Source of the DNA: Acidisoma cellulosilyticum
GTDB lineage: Bacteria; Pseudomonadota; Alphaproteobacteria; Acetobacterales; Acetobacteraceae
Assembly: GCF_020621385.1 (NCBI RefSeq)
Contig: NZ_JAESVA010000002.1
Span: 310,001-374,000, forward strand
DNA length: 64,000 bases
Direction: 5' to 3'
A program made the translations under genes and the position numbers. This document shows positions 18,999-28,020 of this stretch, piece by piece (the stretch's first letter is position 1; each line of letters starts with the position of its first letter). The notes below the pieces were generated by a model. The model was not told where the DNA came from. It searched no databases and worked only from the letters and a program-made list of their open reading frames with translations.

Positions 18999-19562
18999 AT
19001 GAACAAAAAAATTTCTATTCTTCACTATAGTTTGGTCCGCCATCCGGCTGTGTCGGGTGGCGCCGGCCGCTGCTACGGTCAGCTGGATTTGCGTCTGGCC
19101 GCGCCGAAGCGAGATATTCCGCTGCTCGTCAGCCAATTGGCGCCGATGCGCGGCGCCGTGATCCATACCAGCCCCCTGCATCGGTGCCGGCTGGTGGCCG
19201 AAGCGCTCGCCGCCGATTGGGGCGATGCCGCGCAAATCGATGACCGTCTGATCGAAATGAATTTCGGTACCTGGGAAGGTCTGAGCTGGGATGACGTCCC
19301 CCGTCACGCGCTGGACGCCTGGGCGGCCGACCTGCACGGTTTCACCCCGCCGCAGGGCGAAAGCGGTAACCAACTCATTGCCCGCGTCTCGGCCTTCTGG
19401 GCTGAGATCAAGGCCGAGGGCGGCCGTCATGTCATCATCACCCATGGCGGGCCGTTGAAGGTGCTGACGGCGCTGGCGGAAGGTCAGCCCGTCGATCTAT
19501 CGCGACCTCCACCATCCAAGGGCGCTGTAATACACGGGACGCAAAGCCTGTCCCGAGACTGA
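18999..19562 (+). CDS. Histidine phosphatase family protein (CobC-like)
   Basis: The 187-residue product has the phosphoglycerate-mutase-like core: RHPAV near residue 14 carries the catalytic His (variant of RHG), GRCYGQLDLRL is characteristic of alpha-ribazole phosphatases, EMNFGTWEGLSWDD holds the acid, and HVIITHGGPL has the second His. CobC acts late in cobalamin nucleotide-loop assembly, but no cobalamin gene is nearby, so the substrate is open. ATG 18999 has no clear ribosome site and lies in an AT-rich stretch after a terminator; the motif position rules out much later starts. The next gene starts 3 bp after its stop. Confidence 0.82.
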   Translation: MNKKISILHYSLVRHPAVSGGAGRCYGQLDLRLAAPKRDIPLLVSQLAPMRGAVIHTSPLHRCRLVAEALAADWGDAAQIDDRLIEMNFGTWEGLSWDDVPRHALDAWAADLHGFTPPQGESGNQLIARVSAFWAEIKAEGGRHVIITHGGPLKVLTALAEGQPVDLSRPPPSKGAVIHGTQSLSRD

Positions 19563-19565
19563 CCG

Positions 19566-20567
19566 ATGCCTGATCCTGCCCCGAACCGCATCCTGCGCGC
19601 GCTCCGCGATCCCCGCCTGCGCTACCGCCACGGTCGGCTGATCCATGCGCTGCGCTGTGCGCTGGGCATCTTCCTCGGCCTCGGCATCACCTACAGCGCG
19701 CATATCCCGAACGGGGAATGGACCTCGATCTCCTTCCTGATCGTCATGGTGGGCTTGCAGCATCACGGCAATATTCGGAGGCGAGCGGTGGAACGCGCGG
19801 CCGGCACGCTGCTGGGGGCGGCAGCCGGGCTGGTCATCATCGGCATGCAGAGCACGATCGGCATCACCCCGCTGACCTTCATGGTGATGGCCTTGTTCTG
19901 CGGTGCCTGCGGCTATCATGCCATCAGCCGCGGCGGCTATGTCGCCCAGCTATCGGCCATCACGCTGATGATCGTCGCGGGCTATGGCCTGGACCCGATC
20001 ACGGTCGGGCTGTGGCGGACGGTGAATGTGCTGATCGGCATCGTCATCGCGTTGGCCCTATCCTTCGCCCTGCCGATCTATGCGCGGGATTACTGGCGGT
20101 TCGGCATGGCCGATGCGCTGCGCCGCTGTGCCGAGCTGATCCTGCCCGCCAAGGCCGACGATCAAACCCAGCCGCGTGCGAGCGTGGAGACCATCAGCCC
20201 TGTCCTCAACCGGTTGCGGCCGCTGATGCCGCCGGTGGCGCGGGAGACGAAACTGCCCATGGCGCAGCTGGAAAGCATCCAGCGCAGCCTGCGCCTGTTC
20301 CTCAGCCTGCTGGAACTGGCGACCAGCCCGGAGCCCGCCGCCCATGGCGCCTTGCCCGGCACCACCGATTGGAACCTGGCCGACGCTGAAGCCGAGCGTC
20401 TGGCCGCCCGGCTGATCGCCGTCGCGGAAGGGTTGGAGACCGGGGCCTGGGCGCTGCCCTGGTCCGCGCCGGTGGCATCCGAAAGCCTGGCCGCCCGCAT
20501 GACGGGTGCGGAGTTGCAGAGTTTGCGCCGGCATCTTCTCGCCGCCCCGCCACTGTGGTCGGTTTAG
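19566..20567 (+). CDS. FUSC-family inner membrane protein
   Basis: The 333-residue protein has about six hydrophobic helices in its first 175 residues (for example ALGIFLGLGI, FLIVMVGLQHHG, GTLLGAAAGLVIIGM, FMVMALFCGACGY, LSAITLMIVAG, VNVLIGIVIALALSFALPIY), then a soluble helical domain. The GEWTSISFLIVMV and RAVERAAGTLLGA motifs match FUSC/YccS-type proteins, related to aromatic acid exporters. It follows the histidine phosphatase by 3 bp, so the pair is an operon. The transported compound is unknown. Confidence 0.78.
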   Translation: MPDPAPNRILRALRDPRLRYRHGRLIHALRCALGIFLGLGITYSAHIPNGEWTSISFLIVMVGLQHHGNIRRRAVERAAGTLLGAAAGLVIIGMQSTIGITPLTFMVMALFCGACGYHAISRGGYVAQLSAITLMIVAGYGLDPITVGLWRTVNVLIGIVIALALSFALPIYARDYWRFGMADALRRCAELILPAKADDQTQPRASVETISPVLNRLRPLMPPVARETKLPMAQLESIQRSLRLFLSLLELATSPEPAAHGALPGTTDWNLADAEAERLAARLIAVAEGLETGAWALPWSAPVASESLAARMTGAELQSLRRHLLAAPPLWSV

Positions 20568-20646
20568 GGAAAGCGCTGGGTGATCCTTGCCAGGGCAGAC
20601 CATTGCAGCGCGCGCTTGACCCTGCACCAGCCCCGCCCCTAGCCTC

Positions 20647-21417
20647 ATGGCTATGTCAGATCTTGAACCGCCGGATGACGCTGAGACGGGGTCGCTGCCT
20701 GCCCTGGAAGCCCCCGAAGACCAGCTCATCTCCATCACGCGGGAAACGCTGAGCGACGGCAGCATTCTGGCGCGGATCATCGCCGAAGCCCCGGTCGACA
20801 TGAAATTCATGTCCGAGACGGAATTGGCGGCAAGCCAGGCCAAGTTCATGGCAGCCCATCCGGCCGGCGAGGATCTTTGGCTGTTCGGCTATGGCTCGCT
20901 GATGTGGAATCCGGTCATCGATTTCGCCGAGCGGCGGGTTGCCACCATCTACGGTTTTCACCGCGCCTATTGCATCTGGCTGCTGCTCGGCCGTGGCTCT
21001 CCCGCTCATCCCGGACTGATGCTGGCGCTGGACCGTGGCGGGTCCTGCGCCGGGCTCGCCTATCGCATCCCGGCGCATCTGCTGGAACATGAGATGCCGC
21101 TGCTGTGGCGGCGGGAGATGGCGGGCTATACCTATCGTGCGCAATGGGTGACGGCGCATTCCGCCGACGGCCCGGTGCGGGCGCTGACCTTTGTGGTTGA
21201 CCGTCGATCCCCTCGCTATGCCAGCAAACTCTCGGATGATGAAATCGCGAGCCGCGTTGCCACCGCATCCGGCATTCTGGGCAGTTGCACGTCCTACCTC
21301 AAGGATACGCTGGAAACCTTGCAATCCCTCGGGTTGAAAGACCAGCGTCTGAGCCGTATCGCGACACTGGTGGCGGCCCGTAAGGCACAGCGCGCGTCCG
21401 TCCCCGTCGAAGGCTGA
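20647..21417 (+). CDS. chaC: Gamma-glutamylcyclotransferase ChaC
   Basis: ChaC-type enzymes cleave glutathione to 5-oxoproline and Cys-Gly in the cytosol. The 256-residue product shows the signature LWLFGYGSLMWNP near residues 77-89, the GFHRAYCIW segment, and the catalytic-Glu region EMPLLWRREM. ChaC proteins are typically 180-230 residues; this one has an extra acidic N-terminus of about 60 residues. Two close in-frame ATGs (20647 and 20653) are both possible, and neither has a strong ribosome site. Confidence 0.9.
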   Translation: MAMSDLEPPDDAETGSLPALEAPEDQLISITRETLSDGSILARIIAEAPVDMKFMSETELAASQAKFMAAHPAGEDLWLFGYGSLMWNPVIDFAERRVATIYGFHRAYCIWLLLGRGSPAHPGLMLALDRGGSCAGLAYRIPAHLLEHEMPLLWRREMAGYTYRAQWVTAHSADGPVRALTFVVDRRSPRYASKLSDDEIASRVATASGILGSCTSYLKDTLETLQSLGLKDQRLSRIATLVAARKAQRASVPVEG

Positions 21418-21706
21418 TCGCGCAAGATCGCGTTGAGGCACGCGACGGATATCGGATGTCGGCTTTCGACCCAAGTAAGACGTTGAGCAAGGGACAGCGC
21501 CTGTCTGAAAGCAGACGTGCAAGGCTCGTCCGTACCAGTCTCAGGTCGTAAGCTCATTAAGCGAGCCGCGACAGCATGGTCAAACGCCCACTGGGCGCAT
21601 TGTCAGAACGTAACGAATTCATGAAATGTTTCAGTTTAATGTATAAACAAAATAATGTAGATCTACTGAAGCTTAGAATGAAAGCATCGCCAGAGGGACA
21701 ACTTCC

Positions 21707-23590
21707 ATGATCTCATTGATTTGGCTTTTCAGGTTTTCAATCTTTATCGTCGTGGTTTTTCAATTAGCTTATCCCTTTAACATCGTAGCCAAAGCACAAA
21801 CGGCCGTTGGTACCGCGGGTGTGTCTAAAATACAGCATTCCGACGAAGCGGCTGCGGTAAAGTTAGGAAAATTCAAAACTTTAATGGTTCATACAAAATT
21901 GCCGGGTAGCGGGTGCTTTGCTGCGCACTATCCCTTAACAAAATGGCAGAAAGTCAAATGCGTTGAGGCTCCCAACCAACCTTATCCACTAGCGATTAGC
22001 AAAGCCAAGCCCGCTTATGTCGGAAATGGATCCGATTGGTTTTCTACAGTTACGTCAGGTGTCATTTCGTCCGTAACGGCATCCTTCCCAACGGAAAACG
22101 GAGTTACTGACGAATATGGATTTCGAGGAGCAAACTCGGCAACTGTTTATCCTAACACGTATTCGCTTCAGATCAATTCGAATACTTTTACCACTACCGC
22201 CTGTGGAGGCGCGATGAGTTGCTATGGTTGGCAGCAGTTCATTTTTACCAATAGTGGATGTGTTCCGGGCCTTCAGGCTTGCATCTTCATGCAATATTGG
22301 CTGATCGGACATGGAGAGCCTTGTCCTAGTAGTAGTTGGAATTATTATCCAGGGCAGCCTGGCATATCCGCTAGCGGCTGCTATATGAATAGCAAAGCGA
22401 CAGTGGTTCCTAGCCAGCCGATTACGAATTTGAACGCGATCAATCTCATCGGCACAGCTCAATCATCAGCACTAGATTCTCTAATTATGACATCGAATAA
22501 TATTAATACTCCTTTGGCAACTTCAGGGCCAAGCAACACCCTTGGTCTTGGACAAGATTGGAAATCTTCGGAGTTTAACATATTTGGTGACTGCTGTTCA
22601 TCTGAAGCTTATTTCAATCCAGGCGTTAATTTATCTGTTCGCATTGCTGAGACGAATGGATCCACTAGTGCTCCTCAATGCGTGGTAACAGCGAGCGGCT
22701 CGACCGCAGGAGGTGGCGCGACTGCGGAAACCAATAATCTCGCATTGGGGGCATGCTCCGCTAACGGCGGTGCCTCGCCGAACATTACTTTCTTGGAAAC
22801 GGGAGGAGGCCATTTGCCGAAAGGTGTTAGCATCGGCGACACACATCTCACGACTTTTGCCCGATCACATTACGATTTTCAAGCGTCCGGCGACTTCGAA
22901 CTACTTGAGGCAGACCCCGATCTCGAAGTTCAGGTTCGGCAGCAACCAGTCAATCCCCCCAGCGTATCAGTGAACACCGAAGTTGGCATTAAAATGGGAA
23001 GTGCGCGTGTCGCGATTTGTGAAAACAGTGTTTTGCTAAATGGCGCGCTCACCCAAATGACTGATGGAAACGGCATTATGCTGTCGGGGAATGTCCTGGT
23101 TTCCCGCAGAGGCCCCATATACACTATTTCGCGGCCGAGTGGTGACGTCGTTCAAGCCGCTAGAGCTGGAGATATAATAAATTTAACTGTGAATTTGGGC
23201 GCGACGAACCCAAGCACAATTCGGGGTCTTCTTGGAAGTAGCGTAGATGACTCTCATAGTCTCGTCATGAGAAACGGACATGTGCTTAAAACGCCATTCA
23301 CATATAGTCAGTTTCAGCAATATGCAGAAAGTTGGCGCATAGATAAAAAAAACTCCCTACTTTGCGATGCCCCCATTGGCTTCAGTATGCCACCTAAAGC
23401 TATAAATGTTTCTGATCTTTCTCCCCCTGAGCAGGAGCATGCTAGATCAATCTGCCAGCAGGCAGCAGTGTCCAACAAGGAGCTGTTAAAAGATTGTATT
23501 CTCGACGTAAGCCTTCTTCGAAGCAATAATGCTGCAGATGTATTTGTGTTTGCTCCCGTGCCAAAACAAATGCTGGCGCCATCCCCATGA
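21707..23590 (+). CDS. Secreted protein with unknown N-terminal domain and C-terminal VWD-like domain
   Basis: This 627-residue protein starts at ATG 21707 (AGAGGGA upstream) with a signal peptide of about 30 residues. Residues about 110-230 hold a Cys-rich module with SCYGWQQFIF, ACIFMQYWLI and a GCYMNS end, a layout I have no family name for. Residues about 376-545 resemble a von Willebrand factor type D domain: GDTHLTTFARSHYDFQASG, FEVQVRQQP-like LEVQVRQQP, VSVNTEVGIKMG, then RGLLGSS and AESWRI. The gene is clearly more AT-rich than the core around it, suggesting acquisition. It stands alone, ending before a perfect inverted repeat. Surface adhesion or matrix role is inference. Confidence 0.75.
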   Translation: MISLIWLFRFSIFIVVVFQLAYPFNIVAKAQTAVGTAGVSKIQHSDEAAAVKLGKFKTLMVHTKLPGSGCFAAHYPLTKWQKVKCVEAPNQPYPLAISKAKPAYVGNGSDWFSTVTSGVISSVTASFPTENGVTDEYGFRGANSATVYPNTYSLQINSNTFTTTACGGAMSCYGWQQFIFTNSGCVPGLQACIFMQYWLIGHGEPCPSSSWNYYPGQPGISASGCYMNSKATVVPSQPITNLNAINLIGTAQSSALDSLIMTSNNINTPLATSGPSNTLGLGQDWKSSEFNIFGDCCSSEAYFNPGVNLSVRIAETNGSTSAPQCVVTASGSTAGGGATAETNNLALGACSANGGASPNITFLETGGGHLPKGVSIGDTHLTTFARSHYDFQASGDFELLEADPDLEVQVRQQPVNPPSVSVNTEVGIKMGSARVAICENSVLLNGALTQMTDGNGIMLSGNVLVSRRGPIYTISRPSGDVVQAARAGDIINLTVNLGATNPSTIRGLLGSSVDDSHSLVMRNGHVLKTPFTYSQFQQYAESWRIDKKNSLLCDAPIGFSMPPKAINVSDLSPPEQEHARSICQQAAVSNKELLKDCILDVSLLRSNNAADVFVFAPVPKQMLAPSP

Positions 23591-23615
23591 ATTGAATGGA
23601 TGCAGGCCGCCCATA

Positions 23616-23652
23616 ATGCGTGACTAGTGAAGCACGTTTACTAGTCACGCAT
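23616..23652. terminator. Perfect 13-bp inverted repeat after the VWD gene
   Basis: ATGCGTGACTAGT (23616-23628) and ACTAGTCACGCAT (23640-23652) are exact inverse complements with an 11-base spacer. It sits 25 bp past the VWD-protein stop. It may be a terminator, although no T-run follows directly, or the end of a mobile segment. Confidence 0.6.
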
Positions 23653-24195
23653 GAAAATGAATTTTCTTGGAATTATTGCTTGGTCGTGACTTTTAAAAAA
23701 GTCAAACAACCGAGAGACCCGTCAGTGCGGGCAAGTGTGAGGCAGCAATTCCTTCCACTGGTGGCTGTGAGAAATGGCAAAATAGACTGAAATGGAAAAT
23801 GGATTGCGCACACAGGTGACTGTTGGCTTTCTGCTCCCCAATGCTAGAAGCCGACATTCGGCCTTCCCCCGAAGACCCATCACCGGCGTGCTGGCAGCCG
23901 ACCCTTCCACGGCATAGCGAGGCTGGGAAGGCTATCCCAGAAGCGGACGCTCCCCCGTCATGGCGAACGGGTGGCTCAACGCCTATCACGACCAAAAGCG
24001 TAACCACGCCGAATTCCTGACGGTGGACACCGGGAATGGCGGGATTGGAACGGCCACGATACCGTGTTGATTTCCTGCCAATCTTTCTTGTATCTGACTA
24101 AAAGTCGGCTAATAACGAATCTTGCTGTTCGACTTCTGTTCCTCCATAAATATCTCGCGCAATTCTCGAGTTTGAACATAGCAGGGTGATTTGAG
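23653..24195. other. Non-coding gap between VWD and OLD genes
   Basis: About 540 bp with no convincing gene. Part of it (about 23850-24060) is distinctly more GC-rich than its flanks and contains no long frame with recognisable motifs; it could be a remnant. The last 130 bp, AT-rich, should hold the promoter of the OLD gene. No tRNA or attachment site was found. Confidence 0.5.
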
Positions 24196-26166
24196 ATGAT
24201 GCTGAAGGAATACAGGGTTCGCGAGTTCCGCAGCATCTGGGACACCGGCCCCATCAAGGTAGACGACCAGACGACCTGCTTCGTAGGCAAAAATGAGGCC
24301 GGGAAGACCACTGTTCTGACAGCCCTTTATCGCACCAACCCGATTCGACCTAGTGAGGCCGTTTTCGACGAAACTTACGATTACCCCAAGCGCGAAGTAG
24401 AGGACTACCGGTACTCGGTCGAAAGTCGCGAGCGCGAGAAAGCTGTGGTTGTCAGTTGCACTTACGAACTCGAACAGGATGACTTCGACGCGATATCGAA
24501 TGTCTTCGGACCAAAAGCATTCATCGGCCCGACATTCACCCGTGATTGCTATTATGGCAAAAACAACAGCATGGGTTATCTGACTTGCGATGACGCTGCG
24601 GCAAGGAAGCACCTTGCTGACAACGCAGCCTTAAACGATGACTTGAAGACAAAGCTGCTCGAAGCAACGGACTGGCGGGCATTTGCTGCGGCGCTCAATG
24701 GGGCAGAAGTTACTGAAGCTGTCACGGCACTCAAAGCCTTAGTCACTAAGGCCGTCAAGAGCGATACTGTTCGCTCTTACATCTATCACGACTTGATCTG
24801 GCCCCGGGTGCCCAAATTCCTCTACTTCGATGAATACTACCAAATGGAGGGGCAGGCCAATCTAAACGCCCTCATCTCGCGCGAAGACAACGACCAGCTC
24901 CTGAATTCGGACTATCCGCTTATTGGCCTCATCAACCTCGCGCGCCTTGACCATCGCAAGCTCGTGGCCACCAACAATACGGTGGAACTGAAGAATAAGC
25001 TGCAAGGTGCCGGGAACCATCTGACCCAGCGTATCATCAAATACTGGTCTCAAAACAGACACATACAGATGCGCTTCGACGTGCGTGACGCCAAAGCTGG
25101 AGACCCCGCGGGGATGCAGCAAGGGGTCAACGTGTGGGGTGAAGTGTATGACTCCGTGCACTGGGCCACAACGCCGCTGAGCCACCGGTCGAGGGGATTT
25201 GTGTGGTTCTTCTCGTTCTTGGCTTGGTACGAGGACGTGAAACGCAAGAAGCAGAATGTCATCTTGCTACTGGATGAGCCTGGCCTATCGTTACACGGTC
25301 GTGCACAAGCTGACCTGCTCCGCTATTTCGATTCGGAGTTGTCGGGCCACCAGCTCCTGTACACTACGCATTCGCCCTTCATGATTGACCCGACTAAGTT
25401 CGAAAGGGTTCGCATCGTGCAGGACCTAGGCATTGACGCCCCAGATGCATTGCCCAAGGCCGAAGACGGCACTAAGGTGCTCGCCAATGTCTTCGACGCC
25501 ACCGACGACAGCTTGTTTCCCTTGCAGGGTGCGCTCGGCTACGAAATCCAGCAGACCCTGTTCATCGGACCGAACGCACTTATCGTGGAGGGTGTCGCCG
25601 ACATGCTCTACCTGCGCGCCGTGGCAGCCCAACTGGCGCGCGAAGGCCGCGAGGGGTTATCTGAGGATTGGGTCATCACACCCGTCGGTGGCAGCGGGAA
25701 AGTGCCCACGTTTGTGGCACTCCTCGGCTCGCAAAAGGGTATCAACGTGGCCACGCTGCTGGACATCCAAAACAGCGACAAGCAGCTCATCGAAGACTTA
25801 TACAAGAAGAATTTGCTCACCAAGAAACAGGTGTCGACCTACGCGGACTTCACCGGCACTGCTGAAGCTGATGTCGAGGACATGTTTGAGCGGTCGTTCT
25901 ATATTGAGCTGGTCAACAACGAATATGGCAAGCAGCTTGCGTCGAAGATCACGCCGGTAAATCTCAATCAGAACGTGCCCCGGACGCTTCGGGCGATTGA
26001 TGCTTGGCTGGCCGACAACCCCATGAAGTCTGGCTCTTTCGGCCACTACAGGCCCGCGCGCTACTTCACCGAGCAGCTAGGCACGCTTTGGCCGAAGGTG
26101 TCGGACGAGACGAGGAACCGTTTCGAGGCGGCATTCAAGCATCTGAACGGGCTCTTACGTAAATAA
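24196..26166 (+). CDS. OLD-family ATPase/Toprim endonuclease
   Basis: The 656-residue protein has an SMC-like ABC ATPase with Walker A GKNEAGKTT (residues 31-39), Walker B LLLDEPGLSLHG (D360, E361) and TTHSPFMID. A C-terminal Toprim nuclease domain follows: LIVEGVADMLYL with the metal-binding E465, TPVGGSGKV, and LLDIQNSD with D523. This is the OLD (overcoming lysogenization defect) architecture; relatives such as P2 Old and GajA act in phage defence. No UvrD-like GajB partner or other defence gene is beside it, so it would be a stand-alone class 1 type. ATG 24196 and ATG 24199 are both possible. Base composition is lower in GC than flanking core genes. Confidence 0.88.
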   Translation: MMLKEYRVREFRSIWDTGPIKVDDQTTCFVGKNEAGKTTVLTALYRTNPIRPSEAVFDETYDYPKREVEDYRYSVESREREKAVVVSCTYELEQDDFDAISNVFGPKAFIGPTFTRDCYYGKNNSMGYLTCDDAAARKHLADNAALNDDLKTKLLEATDWRAFAAALNGAEVTEAVTALKALVTKAVKSDTVRSYIYHDLIWPRVPKFLYFDEYYQMEGQANLNALISREDNDQLLNSDYPLIGLINLARLDHRKLVATNNTVELKNKLQGAGNHLTQRIIKYWSQNRHIQMRFDVRDAKAGDPAGMQQGVNVWGEVYDSVHWATTPLSHRSRGFVWFFSFLAWYEDVKRKKQNVILLLDEPGLSLHGRAQADLLRYFDSELSGHQLLYTTHSPFMIDPTKFERVRIVQDLGIDAPDALPKAEDGTKVLANVFDATDDSLFPLQGALGYEIQQTLFIGPNALIVEGVADMLYLRAVAAQLAREGREGLSEDWVITPVGGSGKVPTFVALLGSQKGINVATLLDIQNSDKQLIEDLYKKNLLTKKQVSTYADFTGTAEADVEDMFERSFYIELVNNEYGKQLASKITPVNLNQNVPRTLRAIDAWLADNPMKSGSFGHYRPARYFTEQLGTLWPKVSDETRNRFEAAFKHLNGLLRK

Positions 26167-26376
26167 CAACATTAGTCGTCTTCTTAGCGGTCAAATACTC
26201 GACTTCACAACATTGGAACCGTGAATGGGAAAGGCCGCTTCCGACCCACTCCAGCTATGGGCGGTAAAAGCCGATGTCTGCTTTTGATCTCTCGCCGTCC
26301 CAGTGCGGACAGCCCGCTATCCCACCCCCAACTCGGCCCTGGAGCAAACAACCGCTTATCGATCGGGAGCAAAGCT

Positions 26377-27927
26377 TCAGCTGGCGGCCTCGGCCTCGCC
26401 ATAGGTCGTGGGCGCCGGATGGGGCGTGTCGCTCGCATCCAGCGCGGCCAGCGCCATGATCCGCTCCTCCGACGCGTCATCGAAGGCGATCTCACCGGCC
26501 AATTGGCCGGATCGCATGACCAGGATACGGTCCGAAATCGTCAGCACTTCCGGCAGATCGCTGGAAATGACGAGGATCGCCAATCCGTCCCGCGCCAATT
26601 CGCGCATCAGCGCGTATATCTCAGCCTTGGTCGATACATCGACGCCGCGCGTCGGCTCATCCACGATCAGCACGCGCGGCTTGGCCGCCAGCCATTTGGC
26701 CAGCACGACCTTCTGTTGATTGCCGCCCGACAGCAGCCCGACCAATTGCTCGGTCGAAGGCGTCTTGACGCGAAAGCGATCGACATAGCCGTCGATCATG
26801 CGGTTTTCGGCAATAGGTTTCACGAAGTTGCCGTTCGACAAGCGGCCGAGGCTCAGCGCCGCGAGCGAGAGATTGGACCCCACGCTCATACCCAGAACCA
26901 GACCCTGCTGCTTGCGGTCTTCCGGCACCAGCCCGATGCCCAGCCGCATGGCGTCACCCGGCTTGCGGATGCGTACGGGCTTGCCGTCCAGCACGATCTC
27001 GCCGCGCGGCGCCGATGGCGCGCCGAAAATGCCGAGCGCCATTTCGGACCGTCCGGCGCCGATCAGCCCGGCGACGCCGACAATCTCACCCGCCCGCAGA
27101 TCGAAGGAAATGTCATGGTAGCGCTTGCCGTCCGACAGGCCACGGACGGACAGCATCACCGGCTTGTCGTCATTCATCGGGCGAATGCGCTGCACGCCCG
27201 CCAGGTCCCGGCCGACCATGAGGCGGACGACCTCCTCCGGATCGGTATCCGACAGCCGCGTTGTCTTCACATGCCGACCGTCCCGCAGCACGGTGACATA
27301 ATCGCAATTGTCGAAAACCTCGCGCATGCGGTGCGAGATGTACAAAATGGTGACGCCGCTGGCCTTCAGGTCATGCACGACGCGGAACAGGACAAGGCTG
27401 TCGGCTTCGGACAGGCTGGATGTCGGCTCATCCAGAATCAGCAAACGCGGCTCATGCACCAGGGATTTGCAGATTTCGATGAGTTGCTGCTGCGCGATCG
27501 TCAACTCGCCCAGGCGAATATCGGGGTCGATATCGATGCCCATACGGCGCAAAGCCGCGCGCGCCTGCGACCGCTGTGCGGCACGATCCACCATGACGCC
27601 CGCAACCCTTGGCTCGGCGCCCAGAAAGATATTCTCGGCGACCGACATATTCGGCGCCAGCATCAATTCCTGAAAGACGATGGATATGCCTTTGGACGCG
27701 GCATCGCGCGTGCCGGACAGCTGCAATTGATTGCCGTCGAAGATCAGCCGCCCGGTATCGGGCTTCAGCGCCCCCGCGATGACCTGCATCAGGGTCGATT
27801 TGCCGGCGCCGTTTTCGCCCATGATGGCGTGGATGGTGCCGGTCTCGACATGAAAGGTCACGTCCCGCAGCGCCTGCACACCGGGGAATCCCTTGGAAAT
27901 CTCTTCCACCGTCAGCAGCACGGGCAT
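26377..27927 (-). CDS. Sugar ABC transporter ATP-binding protein (RbsA/MglA type)
   Basis: This 516-residue protein is a duplicated ATPase that powers uptake of a monosaccharide or polyol. The N-terminal half has Walker A GENGAGKST, signature-like LTIAQQQLIEI and Walker B LLILDEPTSSLS. The C-terminal half has the degenerate AGLIGAGRSE, signature LSGGNQQKV and VLIVDEPTRGVD. ATG 27927 has GGGGA upstream and fits the family start; an upstream frame start at 27954 is less likely. It is the last gene of a permease, binding protein, ATPase run on the minus strand, separated from the binding-protein gene by a hairpin. Confidence 0.93.
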   Translation of the reverse strand: MPVLLTVEEISKGFPGVQALRDVTFHVETGTIHAIMGENGAGKSTLMQVIAGALKPDTGRLIFDGNQLQLSGTRDAASKGISIVFQELMLAPNMSVAENIFLGAEPRVAGVMVDRAAQRSQARAALRRMGIDIDPDIRLGELTIAQQQLIEICKSLVHEPRLLILDEPTSSLSEADSLVLFRVVHDLKASGVTILYISHRMREVFDNCDYVTVLRDGRHVKTTRLSDTDPEEVVRLMVGRDLAGVQRIRPMNDDKPVMLSVRGLSDGKRYHDISFDLRAGEIVGVAGLIGAGRSEMALGIFGAPSAPRGEIVLDGKPVRIRKPGDAMRLGIGLVPEDRKQQGLVLGMSVGSNLSLAALSLGRLSNGNFVKPIAENRMIDGYVDRFRVKTPSTEQLVGLLSGGNQQKVVLAKWLAAKPRVLIVDEPTRGVDVSTKAEIYALMRELARDGLAILVISSDLPEVLTISDRILVMRSGQLAGEIAFDDASEERIMALAALDASDTPHPAPTTYGEAEAAS

Positions 27928-27963
27928 TGTTTTGGTCCCCAGCAACAAAGGCAAGCCGATAAA

Positions 27964-27998
27964 ATCCTCACCCGCGGGCCAGTTCCGCGGGTGAGGAT
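27964..27998 (-). promoter_or_regulatory. Intercistronic hairpin between binding-protein and ATPase genes
   Basis: ATCCTCACCCGCGG (27964-27977) pairs perfectly with CCGCGGGTGAGGAT (27985-27998) over a 7-base loop. It lies between the binding-protein stop and the ATPase start within one operon. Such stems often protect the binding-protein message or weaken readthrough, giving more binding protein than ATPase; that role is inferred. Confidence 0.7.
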
Positions 27999-28020
27999 GA
28001 TAGCAAGACGGATCGGAGGC

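Noticed and set aside
21299-21490. Short minus-strand frame after chaC
   Set aside because: It overlaps the chaC 3' end, has no ribosome site and no recognisable motif.
23823-24020. Short plus-strand frame in the gap before the OLD gene
   Set aside because: It is Pro/Ser-rich with no similarity to a known family and no ribosome site; composition suggests non-coding remnant DNA.
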